DNA of 19,425 bases from Pseudomonadota bacterium (GTDB taxonomy: Bacteria > Pseudomonadota > Alphaproteobacteria > Sphingomonadales > Sphingomonadaceae), in NCBI GenBank assembly GCA_023422695.1, contig JAFAGN010000071.1, forward strand, positions 1-19,425, in the 5' to 3' direction. Both the position numbers and the translations under genes were made by a program. Below the pieces are notes generated by a model that worked only from the letters and a program-made list of their open reading frames with translations, was not told where the DNA came from and made no database searches. How positions within the stretch are numbered: position 1 is the stretch's first letter; each line of letters begins with the position of its first letter. Below are positions 6,996-13,949 of this stretch, one piece after another.

Positions 6996-8162
6996 CTAGC
7001 CCGTAAACAGGCGGCGCCCTGCAAGCGCTCGACCATAGAGATTTTCATAGGCCGCGACCATCGTCGATTCATCGAATCGCTCAGCAGCGACGCTTTGGTT
7101 CGCGGCGCCGATCCGCGCGCGCAGGCCGCCATCGGTGGCAACTTCCGCCAGCGCGGCCCGGAAGGCCGCTTCGTCGGCAGCGATAAAGTGCCGGTTGTCG
7201 GGTGCGACCATCGCGGCAACATCGCCAACATCGGGACTGACGACGGGCAGGCCGGCCGCCATCGCCTCGATCACCGCGATCGGCGCCTGCTCGCTCGCCG
7301 ACGACAGCGCCAGCAAGTCGAAATGGCCGATCCAGCGCGCAGGATCGGCCATGAAACCCGGCATGACGAGGCGATCGGCCATACCGCACGCCGCGGCCTC
7401 GGCCTCGATCGCGCCGCGTTCCGGCCCCTCACCGACAATTGCCAGCCGGATATTGGGCGGCAAGGTCGCAACGGCGCGGACGAGCCGCGGCAGATCCTTG
7501 ACCTTGCGCAATCCGGCGACGGTGCCGATCACCACGTCGCCCGCGCGGCGCTCTAGGCCGGGGATCGGCACCGACGGCCCGTTGGCATAGGCAGCAACGT
7601 CGATACCGTTGCGGATCAGGTGGACCCGGTCGGCCCGCCATTCTTCGTTCGCGATGCGTTGCAGCAAGTCGGAGGGCACCACGACACCAAGCGCATGTTT
7701 CAATGCGAGGCGGCGAAAGAGATTGCGTTTCCAGTTGCGCCGGACGCTTTCATCCTCGTTGAAGCCGTCTTCATGGTGGATGAGCGACGGCGGCATGTAC
7801 ATCCACCAGCGATGCCAATGCAGGCGGTGCGCCATAACCCCGTCCATCGCACCCCAATTGTAGCTGAGCACGAGGTCGAAATTCAGCATATAGCGTGCCA
7901 GGTCGCGATAACGACCGATCGAGGGCTTGCCATGCAACGGCGGTGCATCGGTCGGAAATTCGACGCGGATGGCCGGATCGATCGCATCGCGTGCACCGAG
8001 CGCGTCCGGAACCGCCGACAGGATTTTATGTTCGGCGCGATCCCCCATGAGGTTCATCAGCCGAACCGCGCGCGCCTCCTTGCCGCCCAGCGAAAAGCTG
8101 GAGTGGAGATGAAGGATGCGGACCGGTTGGTCGCGTATCGCGATGTCGCCGGCGTCGATCAT
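6996..8162 (-). CDS. Glycosyltransferase, GT4-like (GT-B fold)
   Basis: A 388-residue retaining-type glycosyltransferase of family GT4 by appearance. Seen: the N-terminal acceptor-domain loop ILHLHSSFSLGGKEARAV (16-33), the interdomain segment LIRNGIDV (182-189), the C-terminal donor-domain strand VIGTVAGLRKVKDLPRLV (211-228), and the sugar-nucleotide E-x7-E motif EQAPIAVIE (E291, E299) followed by AAGLPVV. It would transfer a sugar from a nucleotide donor to a lipid, glycan or small-molecule acceptor at the inner membrane face; neither substrate can be told from sequence. ATG at 8162 overlaps the stop of the upstream hydrolase as ATGA, indicating translational coupling. A GTG eight codons earlier is possible but less likely. 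No other polysaccharide gene is nearby. Confidence 0.87.
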   Translation of the reverse strand: MIDAGDIAIRDQPVRILHLHSSFSLGGKEARAVRLMNLMGDRAEHKILSAVPDALGARDAIDPAIRVEFPTDAPPLHGKPSIGRYRDLARYMLNFDLVLSYNWGAMDGVMAHRLHWHRWWMYMPPSLIHHEDGFNEDESVRRNWKRNLFRRLALKHALGVVVPSDLLQRIANEEWRADRVHLIRNGIDVAAYANGPSVPIPGLERRAGDVVIGTVAGLRKVKDLPRLVRAVATLPPNIRLAIVGEGPERGAIEAEAAACGMADRLVMPGFMADPARWIGHFDLLALSSASEQAPIAVIEAMAAGLPVVSPDVGDVAAMVAPDNRHFIAADEAAFRAALAEVATDGGLRARIGAANQSVAAERFDESTMVAAYENLYGRALAGRRLFTG

Positions 8163-9061
8163 GCCGACGGCAGGCTGGCGATCCACGCGTCGATCGCGGC
8201 GATCGCTTCGGGTTCGTCGAGCGTTGGCGCGTGGCCGACCCCCGGCACCTCCACCAGCTGCGCCTGGGGCAATGCGGCAACCATCTTTTCTCCGGCCGAC
8301 CGCGCCAATATGTCCGACAGCTCACCGCGCAGGATCAGCAGCGGCACATTGCCCAGCGCGCGATATACCGGCCACATATCGAAGGCCGCCTCGCCGCCCG
8401 TGACGCGCAGCGGCGCCGCAATCTGCTTGTCATAATCGCTGACGATGCGGCCTTCCGGGGTCAGCCGGTGGGTGCGCTTGGTCAGCCGCAGCCAGTCGTG
8501 GATTCCATAGTGCGGGAAAATCGCGCCGTTCAACTCGGCATAGGCGCGCGCGGCGTGCATCCACGTCGGCTGGCTGCCCCCCGCGCCAATATAGTCGCGA
8601 ATCCGCTCCAGCCCTGCGGCCTGCAGTTCGGGGCCGACATCGTTCAGCACCGCCCCGACCAACCGCCCAGGCAACGCCGACGCCATCAGCATCGACACCA
8701 GACCGCCAAGCGAGGTTCCGATCGTCGCAAAGCGATCGATCCCCAGCTCGTCAAGCAACGCCACGACATCCTGAACATAGGTCAGCGGCACATAAGTCAT
8801 CGGATCCTTGGCATAGGCGCTTTCGCCGCGGCCGCGGAATTCGATGACGATCGTTCTGCGGCGCTGCGCGATATGCGGCGCCAGCGTCTCGAAATCCCGC
8901 GCATTGCGCGCCAAGCCCGGCATACACAGCACCGGCGGCGCACCCGCGCTGCCTTCCGGCCCCGCATAGATACGCGCGTGCAGCCGCACCCCGTCGCCCG
9001 ACCACCAAAATTGGTCCGACCAGTCGCGGCGCCCGTCCTGCTTTGCCTCCTGCCTCGCCAA
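8159..9061 (-). CDS. Alpha/beta hydrolase
   Basis: About 300 residues with the alpha/beta hydrolase fold. Seen: the oxyanion-side loop CMPGLARNARDF (46-57), the strand VIEFRGRGES, the nucleophile elbow GTSLGG (S117), a probable acid in RGELSD (D250), and the catalytic His in PGVGHAPTLDEP (H277). It would hydrolyse an ester, lactone or similar bond in the cytoplasm; substrate unknown. The start is uncertain: there is no in-frame ATG near residue 1, and the frame runs far upstream through the divergent aldehyde dehydrogenase. I chose TTG at 9061 because AAGGGG lies 10 nt before it and the protein then begins just ahead of the conserved WSDQFWWSGDGVRLHAR. Its TGA overlaps the glycosyltransferase ATG, so the two form an operon. 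Confidence 0.82.
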   Translation of the reverse strand: MARQEAKQDGRRDWSDQFWWSGDGVRLHARIYAGPEGSAGAPPVLCMPGLARNARDFETLAPHIAQRRRTIVIEFRGRGESAYAKDPMTYVPLTYVQDVVALLDELGIDRFATIGTSLGGLVSMLMASALPGRLVGAVLNDVGPELQAAGLERIRDYIGAGGSQPTWMHAARAYAELNGAIFPHYGIHDWLRLTKRTHRLTPEGRIVSDYDKQIAAPLRVTGGEAAFDMWPVYRALGNVPLLILRGELSDILARSAGEKMVAALPQAQLVEVPGVGHAPTLDEPEAIAAIDAWIASLPSA

Positions 9062-9218
9062 AATGGCAAATCCCCTTACGTCATGTCGGCGCCTGTCGCG
9101 GCGCGCGGAACCCGGTTGCGTGTATCGCCAACCACGCTGCGCGGTGCAAGCAATCCGTCGTACCATGAAGTTGTGCAGGTTGCCGCCACCCGCTTTCGCC
9201 GATAAGACCGGGTGGACC
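9062..9218. promoter_or_regulatory. Divergent intergenic region between hydrolase and AstD-like gene
   Basis: About 157 bp between two outward-facing genes. AAGGGG for the hydrolase lies near 9072-9077 on the minus strand. A GGAAC at 9107-9111 is present but has no CGTT at 16-17 nt spacing. I see no clear promoter or operator. Confidence 0.35.
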
Positions 9219-10664
9219 ATGAGCGACACCCTGCTTTCCTTCGAACCCGCAACCGGTGAAGAACTGTGGCGCGGCGCGGTCAGCAATGTCGACGAAGAGG
9301 TCGCCATCGCGCGGCGCGCCTGGCCTGAATGGGCGGCCAAGCCCGTCACCTTTCGCACCGAAACGCTCCGCCGCTTTGCCGATCGGGTGAAGGCCGAGGG
9401 CGAGACATTGGCCGATCTGATTGCGCGCGAAACCGGTAAGCCATTGTGGGAAGCGCGCACCGAGGTCGAATCGGTCGCGAACAAGGTCGATATTTCGGTC
9501 AAGGCTTACGCCGAACGGACGCCGAACCGGCGGATCGAGGGGGCAATGGGGCTGCGCAATGCGGTGCGTCATAAACCGCACGGCGCGCTCGCCGTTCTCG
9601 GTCCCTATAATTTCCCGGCCCATTTGCCGAACGGTCACATCGTCCCCGCCCTCATCGCGGGCAATTCGGTGCTGTTCAAACCGTCCGAAAAGACCCCCGC
9701 CGTCGGCGCCAAGCTGGTCGAGCTGTTCCATAGCGCCGGGGTACCGCCAGAGGTGCTGCGGCTGATCATCGGCGGTCCCGACACGGGCAAGGCGCTGGCA
9801 AGCCATGCCGGGATCGACGGCCTGCTCTTCACCGGCTCGGCGCGCACGGGGGTCGCGCTCAACCGCCAGTTCGCCGATCAGCCGGGCAAAATGCTGGCGC
9901 TGGAAATGGGCGGCAACAATCCGATCGTCGTGTGGGATACGGCCGACATCCGGACCGCTGCGATCATCGTGGTCCAGTCGGCGTTCCTCAGCGCCGGGCA
10001 ACGATGCAGCAATGCGCGGCGGCTGATCGTGCGCGACACGCTCGCCGATGCCCTGCTCGAAGAGGTGAAAACGCTGGCGGGTCGGCTGATCGTCGATCAC
10101 CCCCACGCCGACCCGGCGCCCTATATGGGGCCGGTGATCGACAACGAAGCCGCCGACCATCTGACCGAAAGCTTTCTGATCCTGATGTCGAACGGTGGAC
10201 AGGTGATCCGCCACATGACCCGGCCGATCGCCGGACGCCCGTTCCTGACTCCGGGCATCATCGATGTCACGACCATGCCCGAACGTCCCGACATCGAATT
10301 GTTCGGCCCGTTGCTACAAGTCATCCGGGTCGAGAGTTTCGAGGCGGCGATTGCCGAGGCGAATAATACCGCCTTTGGCCTGTCGGCGGCGCTGGTGGGC
10401 GGCACACCGCAGCTTTACGATCAATTCTGGGCCAATGCGCGCGCCGGGGTGATCAACTGGAACCGTCCGACCAATGGCGCGTCGTCGGCGGCGCCGTTCG
10501 GGGGCATCGGGCTGTCGGGCAACCACCGGCCCAGCGCCTTTTACGCCGCCGACTATTGCGCCTACCCTGTCGCAAGCAGCGAAAGCGACGCGATGCGTGC
10601 CTCAATCGGCGTAGGGCTGCGCGATCCCGAAGGCTCGCAGTTGGTGACGAAGAAATATTTGTAA
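9219..10664 (+). CDS. astD: N-succinylglutamate 5-semialdehyde dehydrogenase-like (AstD family)
   Basis: A 481-residue aldehyde dehydrogenase. Seen: oxyanion Asn in GPYNFPAHLPNGHIVPALIAG (N131), general base in LALEMGGNNP (E229) and nucleophile in AGQRCSNARR (C263). The PYNFPAHLPNGH loop and EMGGNNP are characteristic of AstD, which oxidises N-succinylglutamate semialdehyde in the arginine succinyltransferase pathway. Length matches AstD (about 485-490). ATG at 9219 follows a poor ribosome binding site (GGTGG close to the codon). No astA, astB, astC or astE lies in the window, so the pathway assignment rests on motifs alone; a related semialdehyde could be the substrate. Confidence 0.82.
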   Translation: MSDTLLSFEPATGEELWRGAVSNVDEEVAIARRAWPEWAAKPVTFRTETLRRFADRVKAEGETLADLIARETGKPLWEARTEVESVANKVDISVKAYAERTPNRRIEGAMGLRNAVRHKPHGALAVLGPYNFPAHLPNGHIVPALIAGNSVLFKPSEKTPAVGAKLVELFHSAGVPPEVLRLIIGGPDTGKALASHAGIDGLLFTGSARTGVALNRQFADQPGKMLALEMGGNNPIVVWDTADIRTAAIIVVQSAFLSAGQRCSNARRLIVRDTLADALLEEVKTLAGRLIVDHPHADPAPYMGPVIDNEAADHLTESFLILMSNGGQVIRHMTRPIAGRPFLTPGIIDVTTMPERPDIELFGPLLQVIRVESFEAAIAEANNTAFGLSAALVGGTPQLYDQFWANARAGVINWNRPTNGASSAAPFGGIGLSGNHRPSAFYAADYCAYPVASSESDAMRASIGVGLRDPEGSQLVTKKYL

Positions 10665-10674
10665 CGCAGCTTCG

Positions 10675-10743
10675 TCACCCCGGACTTGATCCGGGGTCCA
10701 TTCCAGCCGCCGTATCATAGACCCCGGATCAAGTCCGGGGTGA
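10675..10743. repeat. Perfect 24-bp inverted repeat made of two hairpins
   Basis: 10675-10698 is the exact reverse complement of 10720-10743, with a 21-nt spacer. Each arm is itself a hairpin: CCCCGGA and TCCGGGG around five nt (10678-10696 and 10722-10740). It begins 10 bp after the astD-like stop codon and lies before the sulfur operon. It probably folds in RNA from either strand and could slow transcript decay or end transcription, though no T-run follows. Confidence 0.88.
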
Positions 10744-10781
10744 AGATGACGGAGAGGCAATTTTACCTACACCCCCGTCAA

Positions 10782-10795
10782 CAAAGCCTGCTTTG
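10782..10795. promoter_or_regulatory. Small dyad upstream of the sulfur-assimilation operon
   Basis: CAAAGC-CT-GCTTTG is a perfect 6-bp inverted repeat with a 2-nt centre, 34 bp before the first gene of the operon. It could be an operator half-site pair or a leader hairpin. No regulator can be named. Confidence 0.3.
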
Positions 10796-10828
10796 CGCTT
10801 TCCGGGCGCGTGAACCATCTTCGCCAGC

Positions 10829-11617
10829 ATGGAAAAGACTCTCCCCTCCGCGGGCAAATTGTGGCTGGTCGGCGCCGGTCCCGGTGATCCGGACCTCCTG
10901 ACGCTCCGCGCAGCGCGCCTGCTCGCCAGCGCCGACCTCGTCGTCCATGACGGGCTGGTCGGGGGCAGCGTCCTCGCGCTGATCCCGCCGCATGTCGAGC
11001 GCATCAGCGTCGCCAAGCAGCGCAGCCGCCATACGATGAAGCAGGAATTGATCAACGAACTGCTCGTGCGCGAAACGCTGTTGGGCAAGCAGGTCGTGCG
11101 GCTCAAGGGCGGCGATCCGTTCATTTTCGGGCGCGGCGGCGAGGAACTTGACGCGGCGCGCGACGCTGGGGTGCCGTGCGAAGTCGTCCCCGGCATCACC
11201 GCCGCGGCGGGCTGCGCGGCGCAGGCGGGCCTCCCCCTCACCCACCGCGAGGATGCCAGCGCGGTCAGCTTTGTCGCGGGCCAGTGCAAGGATCTGTCCG
11301 ATCAGGATTGGTCAGGGCTCGCGGGGCATGGCCGTACCCTCGTCATCTATATGGGGCTCGCCACCGCATCGGCGATCGCCGACAAGCTGATCGCCGACGG
11401 CGTGTCGCCCGACCTGCCCGTCGCGGTGATCGAGCGCGGCACCACTGAACACGCCCGTGTCCTGCGCACCCTGCTCACCGACCTTGGCGATCTTGTCGCC
11501 CGCGAAGCGGTGAAAAGCCCGGCGCTGATCATCGTCGGCAAGGTCGCGGCACGCGCCGATGCCCTCGACTGTCTTGGCGCCCCCGGGGTTGCCGAAAAAC
11601 TGGGGAATTTTGCATGA
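10829..11617 (+). CDS. cobA: Uroporphyrinogen-III C-methyltransferase (SUMT)
   Basis: A 262-residue SUMT that uses two S-adenosylmethionine molecules to turn uroporphyrinogen III into precorrin-2, the siroheme precursor. Seen: LVGAGPGDPDLLTLRA (13-28), VVHDGLV, VVRLKGGDPFIFGRGGEE and PGITAAAGCAA, all hallmark SAM-binding and active-site segments of the family. It lacks the CysG-type N-terminal dehydrogenase/ferrochelatase half, so that activity must come from elsewhere. As first gene of a sulfite reductase operon, its role is siroheme supply rather than cobalamin. The ATG is chosen from the conserved N-terminus; the ribosome binding site is weak. Its TGA overlaps the next start as ATGA. Confidence 0.94.
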   Translation: MEKTLPSAGKLWLVGAGPGDPDLLTLRAARLLASADLVVHDGLVGGSVLALIPPHVERISVAKQRSRHTMKQELINELLVRETLLGKQVVRLKGGDPFIFGRGGEELDAARDAGVPCEVVPGITAAAGCAAQAGLPLTHREDASAVSFVAGQCKDLSDQDWSGLAGHGRTLVIYMGLATASAIADKLIADGVSPDLPVAVIERGTTEHARVLRTLLTDLGDLVAREAVKSPALIIVGKVAARADALDCLGAPGVAEKLGNFA

Positions 11618-11910
11618 AACTGCTCACCGGCAATGACCTGAAAACAGGATTTGTCACCTGGTGGACCGGCGCCGACTGGTCGCTGCACATCGAGGACGCC
11701 GCCGACGTCGGCGAACATGGCGAAGCCGTCCTCGCCGTCGAGGAAGCCGCGCGCCGCGTCAACGCCCCCTATATCATCACGGGCGAGCAGACCGCCGAGG
11801 GTCCGCGCCCCGCGCACATCAAGGACCGCATTCGCGCCTTGGGGCCGACCGTGCGCCCCGACCTGACATTGAAACCCGCCGATCCTGCGGCCGGCGACTG
11901 GGTGATCTGA
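11614..11910 (+). CDS. DUF2849 family protein of the sulfite reductase operon
   Basis: A 98-residue acidic protein that I recognise as the DUF2849 family, typically found directly before alphaproteobacterial cysI-type genes. Seen: KTGFVTWWTGADWSLHIEDA near the N-terminus and a central VLAVEEAARR helix. There is no signal peptide, membrane segment or Cys. It starts within the cobA stop (ATGA) and ends one base before the cysI start, so its translation is tightly coupled to both. Function is unknown; location suggests a role in sulfite reductase assembly, siroheme delivery or electron supply, which is inference only. Confidence 0.88.
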   Translation: MKLLTGNDLKTGFVTWWTGADWSLHIEDAADVGEHGEAVLAVEEAARRVNAPYIITGEQTAEGPRPAHIKDRIRALGPTVRPDLTLKPADPAAGDWVI

Positions 11911-11911
11911 C

Positions 11912-13543
11912 ATGTATAAATATGACGAATATGACCATGCGATGGTCGACGCCCGCGTTGCCGAATTCAGCGACCAGGTGCGCCGTCGCCTTGCGGGCGA
12001 GATTACCGAGGATCAGTTCAAGCCGCTGCGGCTGATGAACGGTCTCTATCTCCAGCTCCACGCCTATATGCTGCGCGTCGCGGTCCCTTACGGGACGCTC
12101 GACAGCCGGCAGATGCGCATGCTCGCACATATCGCGCGCAAATATGACCGCGATTACGGCCATTTCACCACGCGCCAGAATATCCAGTATAACTGGATCA
12201 AGCTGGAGGACGCGCCCGCGATCCTCGAAGACCTCGCCTCGGTCGAGATGCACGCGATCCAGACCAGCGGCAATTGCATCCGCAACATCAGCTCCGACCA
12301 GTGGGCGGGTGCCGCCGCCGACGAGCTCACCGATCCCCGTCCCTGGGCCGAACTGCTCCGGCAATGGTCAAGCTTCCACCCCGAATTCAGCTACCTGCCG
12401 CGCAAGTTCAAGATCGCCGTGATCGCCGCCGATGAGGATCGCGCCGCGATGCGCCTCCACGACATCGGCATCCAGATCGTCGAAAAGGACGGTGTCCACG
12501 GCGCCGCCTTCTACGTCGGCGGCGGCATGGGCCGGACCCCGATGATCGCGCCGCTGATCAAGGATTTCGTGCCGCTCGACGACATGCTGAGCTATGCCGA
12601 GGCGTGCCTGCGCGTGTACAACCGCTACGGCCGCCGCGACAATATCTACAAGGCGCGGATCAAGATCCTGATCCACGAACTCGGTGCCGACGAATATCGC
12701 CGCCAGGTCGAGGAAGAATTCGTCCACGTGAAGTCGCTGGGTATCGACCCGCCGAAGGCCGAATTCGACCGCATCGCAAAGCAGTTCGCGCCGCCCGCGC
12801 TCGACGCGTCGGCTGCGGACGCGATTGATCGCAGCGACCCCGATTTCGCGGTCTGGGTCGACCAGAATGTCGCCGCGCACAAGGTGCCCGGCCATGCGAT
12901 CGTCAACATCAGCCTGAAGCCTGTCGGGGGCATCCCCGGCGACGCCAGCTCGGCGCAGATCGACCTGATGGCCGATCTTGCCGAGCAGTACAGCCACGAC
13001 GAGCTGCGCGTCACCCACGCGCAGAACATCGTGCTGCCGCACGTTCGCAAAGCCGATCTCTATGCCATCTGGCAGGCGCTCGACGCTGCGGGCCTCGCAA
13101 CGCCGAACCTCGACCTGATCAGCGACATCATCGCCTGCCCCGGTCTCGATTATTGCAGCCTCGCCAACGCGCGCTCGATCCCGGTCGCGCAGAAGATCGC
13201 GGCGCGCTTCTCCGACCTCGGTCGCCAGCAGGAACTAGGCGAGCTGAAGCTCAAGATTTCGGGCTGCATCAACGCGTGCGGGCATCATCATGCCGGTCAT
13301 ATCGGCATCCTGGGCGTCGACCGCAAAGGCACCGAAAACTACCAGCTCCTCCTCGGCGGATCGGGCGCGGAGGACGTTAGCCTCGGCACGATCACCGGCC
13401 CCGGCTTCGACGAGGACGGCATCGTCGATGCGATCGAACGCGTCACCGACAAATATCTGAGCGAACGCACCGACGGCGAACGCTTCGTCGACACCTATCG
13501 CCGCGTCGGCATGGCGCCGTTCAAGGAGGCGATCTATGGTTGA
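11912..13543 (+). CDS. cysI: Siroheme [4Fe-4S] sulfite reductase (nitrite/sulfite reductase family)
   Basis: A 543-residue enzyme that would reduce sulfite to sulfide with six electrons in the cytoplasm. Seen: the N-terminal ferredoxin-like half with GHFTTRQNIQYNWIKL, the siroheme contact region QTSGNCIRNISSD, and the cluster/siroheme ligands CPGLDYC (C409, C415) and GCINACGHHH (C452, C456) in the right CX5C...CX3C pattern. Length matches hemoprotein subunits. No flavoprotein CysJ is adjacent, so the electron donor may be ferredoxin or an unlinked reductase. The neighbours SUMT, DUF934 and APS reductase argue for sulfite over nitrite as substrate. It overlaps the next gene by 8 nt. Confidence 0.94.
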   Translation: MYKYDEYDHAMVDARVAEFSDQVRRRLAGEITEDQFKPLRLMNGLYLQLHAYMLRVAVPYGTLDSRQMRMLAHIARKYDRDYGHFTTRQNIQYNWIKLEDAPAILEDLASVEMHAIQTSGNCIRNISSDQWAGAAADELTDPRPWAELLRQWSSFHPEFSYLPRKFKIAVIAADEDRAAMRLHDIGIQIVEKDGVHGAAFYVGGGMGRTPMIAPLIKDFVPLDDMLSYAEACLRVYNRYGRRDNIYKARIKILIHELGADEYRRQVEEEFVHVKSLGIDPPKAEFDRIAKQFAPPALDASAADAIDRSDPDFAVWVDQNVAAHKVPGHAIVNISLKPVGGIPGDASSAQIDLMADLAEQYSHDELRVTHAQNIVLPHVRKADLYAIWQALDAAGLATPNLDLISDIIACPGLDYCSLANARSIPVAQKIAARFSDLGRQQELGELKLKISGCINACGHHHAGHIGILGVDRKGTENYQLLLGGSGAEDVSLGTITGPGFDEDGIVDAIERVTDKYLSERTDGERFVDTYRRVGMAPFKEAIYG

Positions 13544-13949
13544 GCATCTGCAAGCCGATGGCGAGGAACCCTGTGTCACCCTCGACGCCTTCCTCGAACA
13601 GTCGAACGCCACGGCGGTGCGGCTCGAGCCCGACGAGGATGCGCGGGCGCTGATCCCGCATCTCGACCGGCTCGCGCTGATCGAGGTCGCTTTCCCGAAA
13701 TTTCGCGACGGCCGCGGCTATTCGTCGGCGCGTATCCTGCGCGAGGCGGGCTATACGGGCGAACTGCGCGCGCAGGGTGACGTCCTTGTTGACCAGATCG
13801 CCTATATGAAGCGCTGCGGCTTCGACAGCTTTGCGCCCGAAAAGTCGCTCAATCCTGCCGATGTCGAGGCGGCGCTCAGCCGCTGGCCCGAACATTATCA
13901 GACCGCCGCCGACGGCGCGGTACCGATCTGGAAGCTGCGGCATGGCTAA
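13536..13949 (+). CDS. DUF934 family protein of the sulfite reductase operon
   Basis: A 137-residue protein of the DUF934 family, usually encoded between cysI and cysH in proteobacteria. Seen: RLEPDEDAR, the conserved block IEVAFPKFRDGRGYSSARIL (68-87), REAGYTGELRAQGDVLVDQI, and a C-terminal MKRCGFDSF segment. It has no signal peptide or cofactor motif. It overlaps cysI by 8 nt and cysH (if cysH starts at 13942) by 8 nt, so the three are co-translated. Biochemical function is unknown; an accessory role in sulfite reduction is inferred from constant linkage. Confidence 0.9.
   Translation: MVEHLQADGEEPCVTLDAFLEQSNATAVRLEPDEDARALIPHLDRLALIEVAFPKFRDGRGYSSARILREAGYTGELRAQGDVLVDQIAYMKRCGFDSFAPEKSLNPADVEAALSRWPEHYQTAADGAVPIWKLRHG

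Noticed and set aside
9107..9131. GGAAC in the hydrolase/astD gap as an EcfG promoter
   Set aside because: The bases 16-17 nt downstream are CCAA/CAAC rather than CGTT.
9081..10214. Open frame of 377 codons on the minus strand
   Set aside because: Antisense to the AstD-like gene, which has intact catalytic motifs; no domain in the shadow frame.
10829..11617. SUMT as part of a cobalamin cluster
   Set aside because: No other cob genes are present, and the overlap with DUF2849 and cysI points to siroheme supply.
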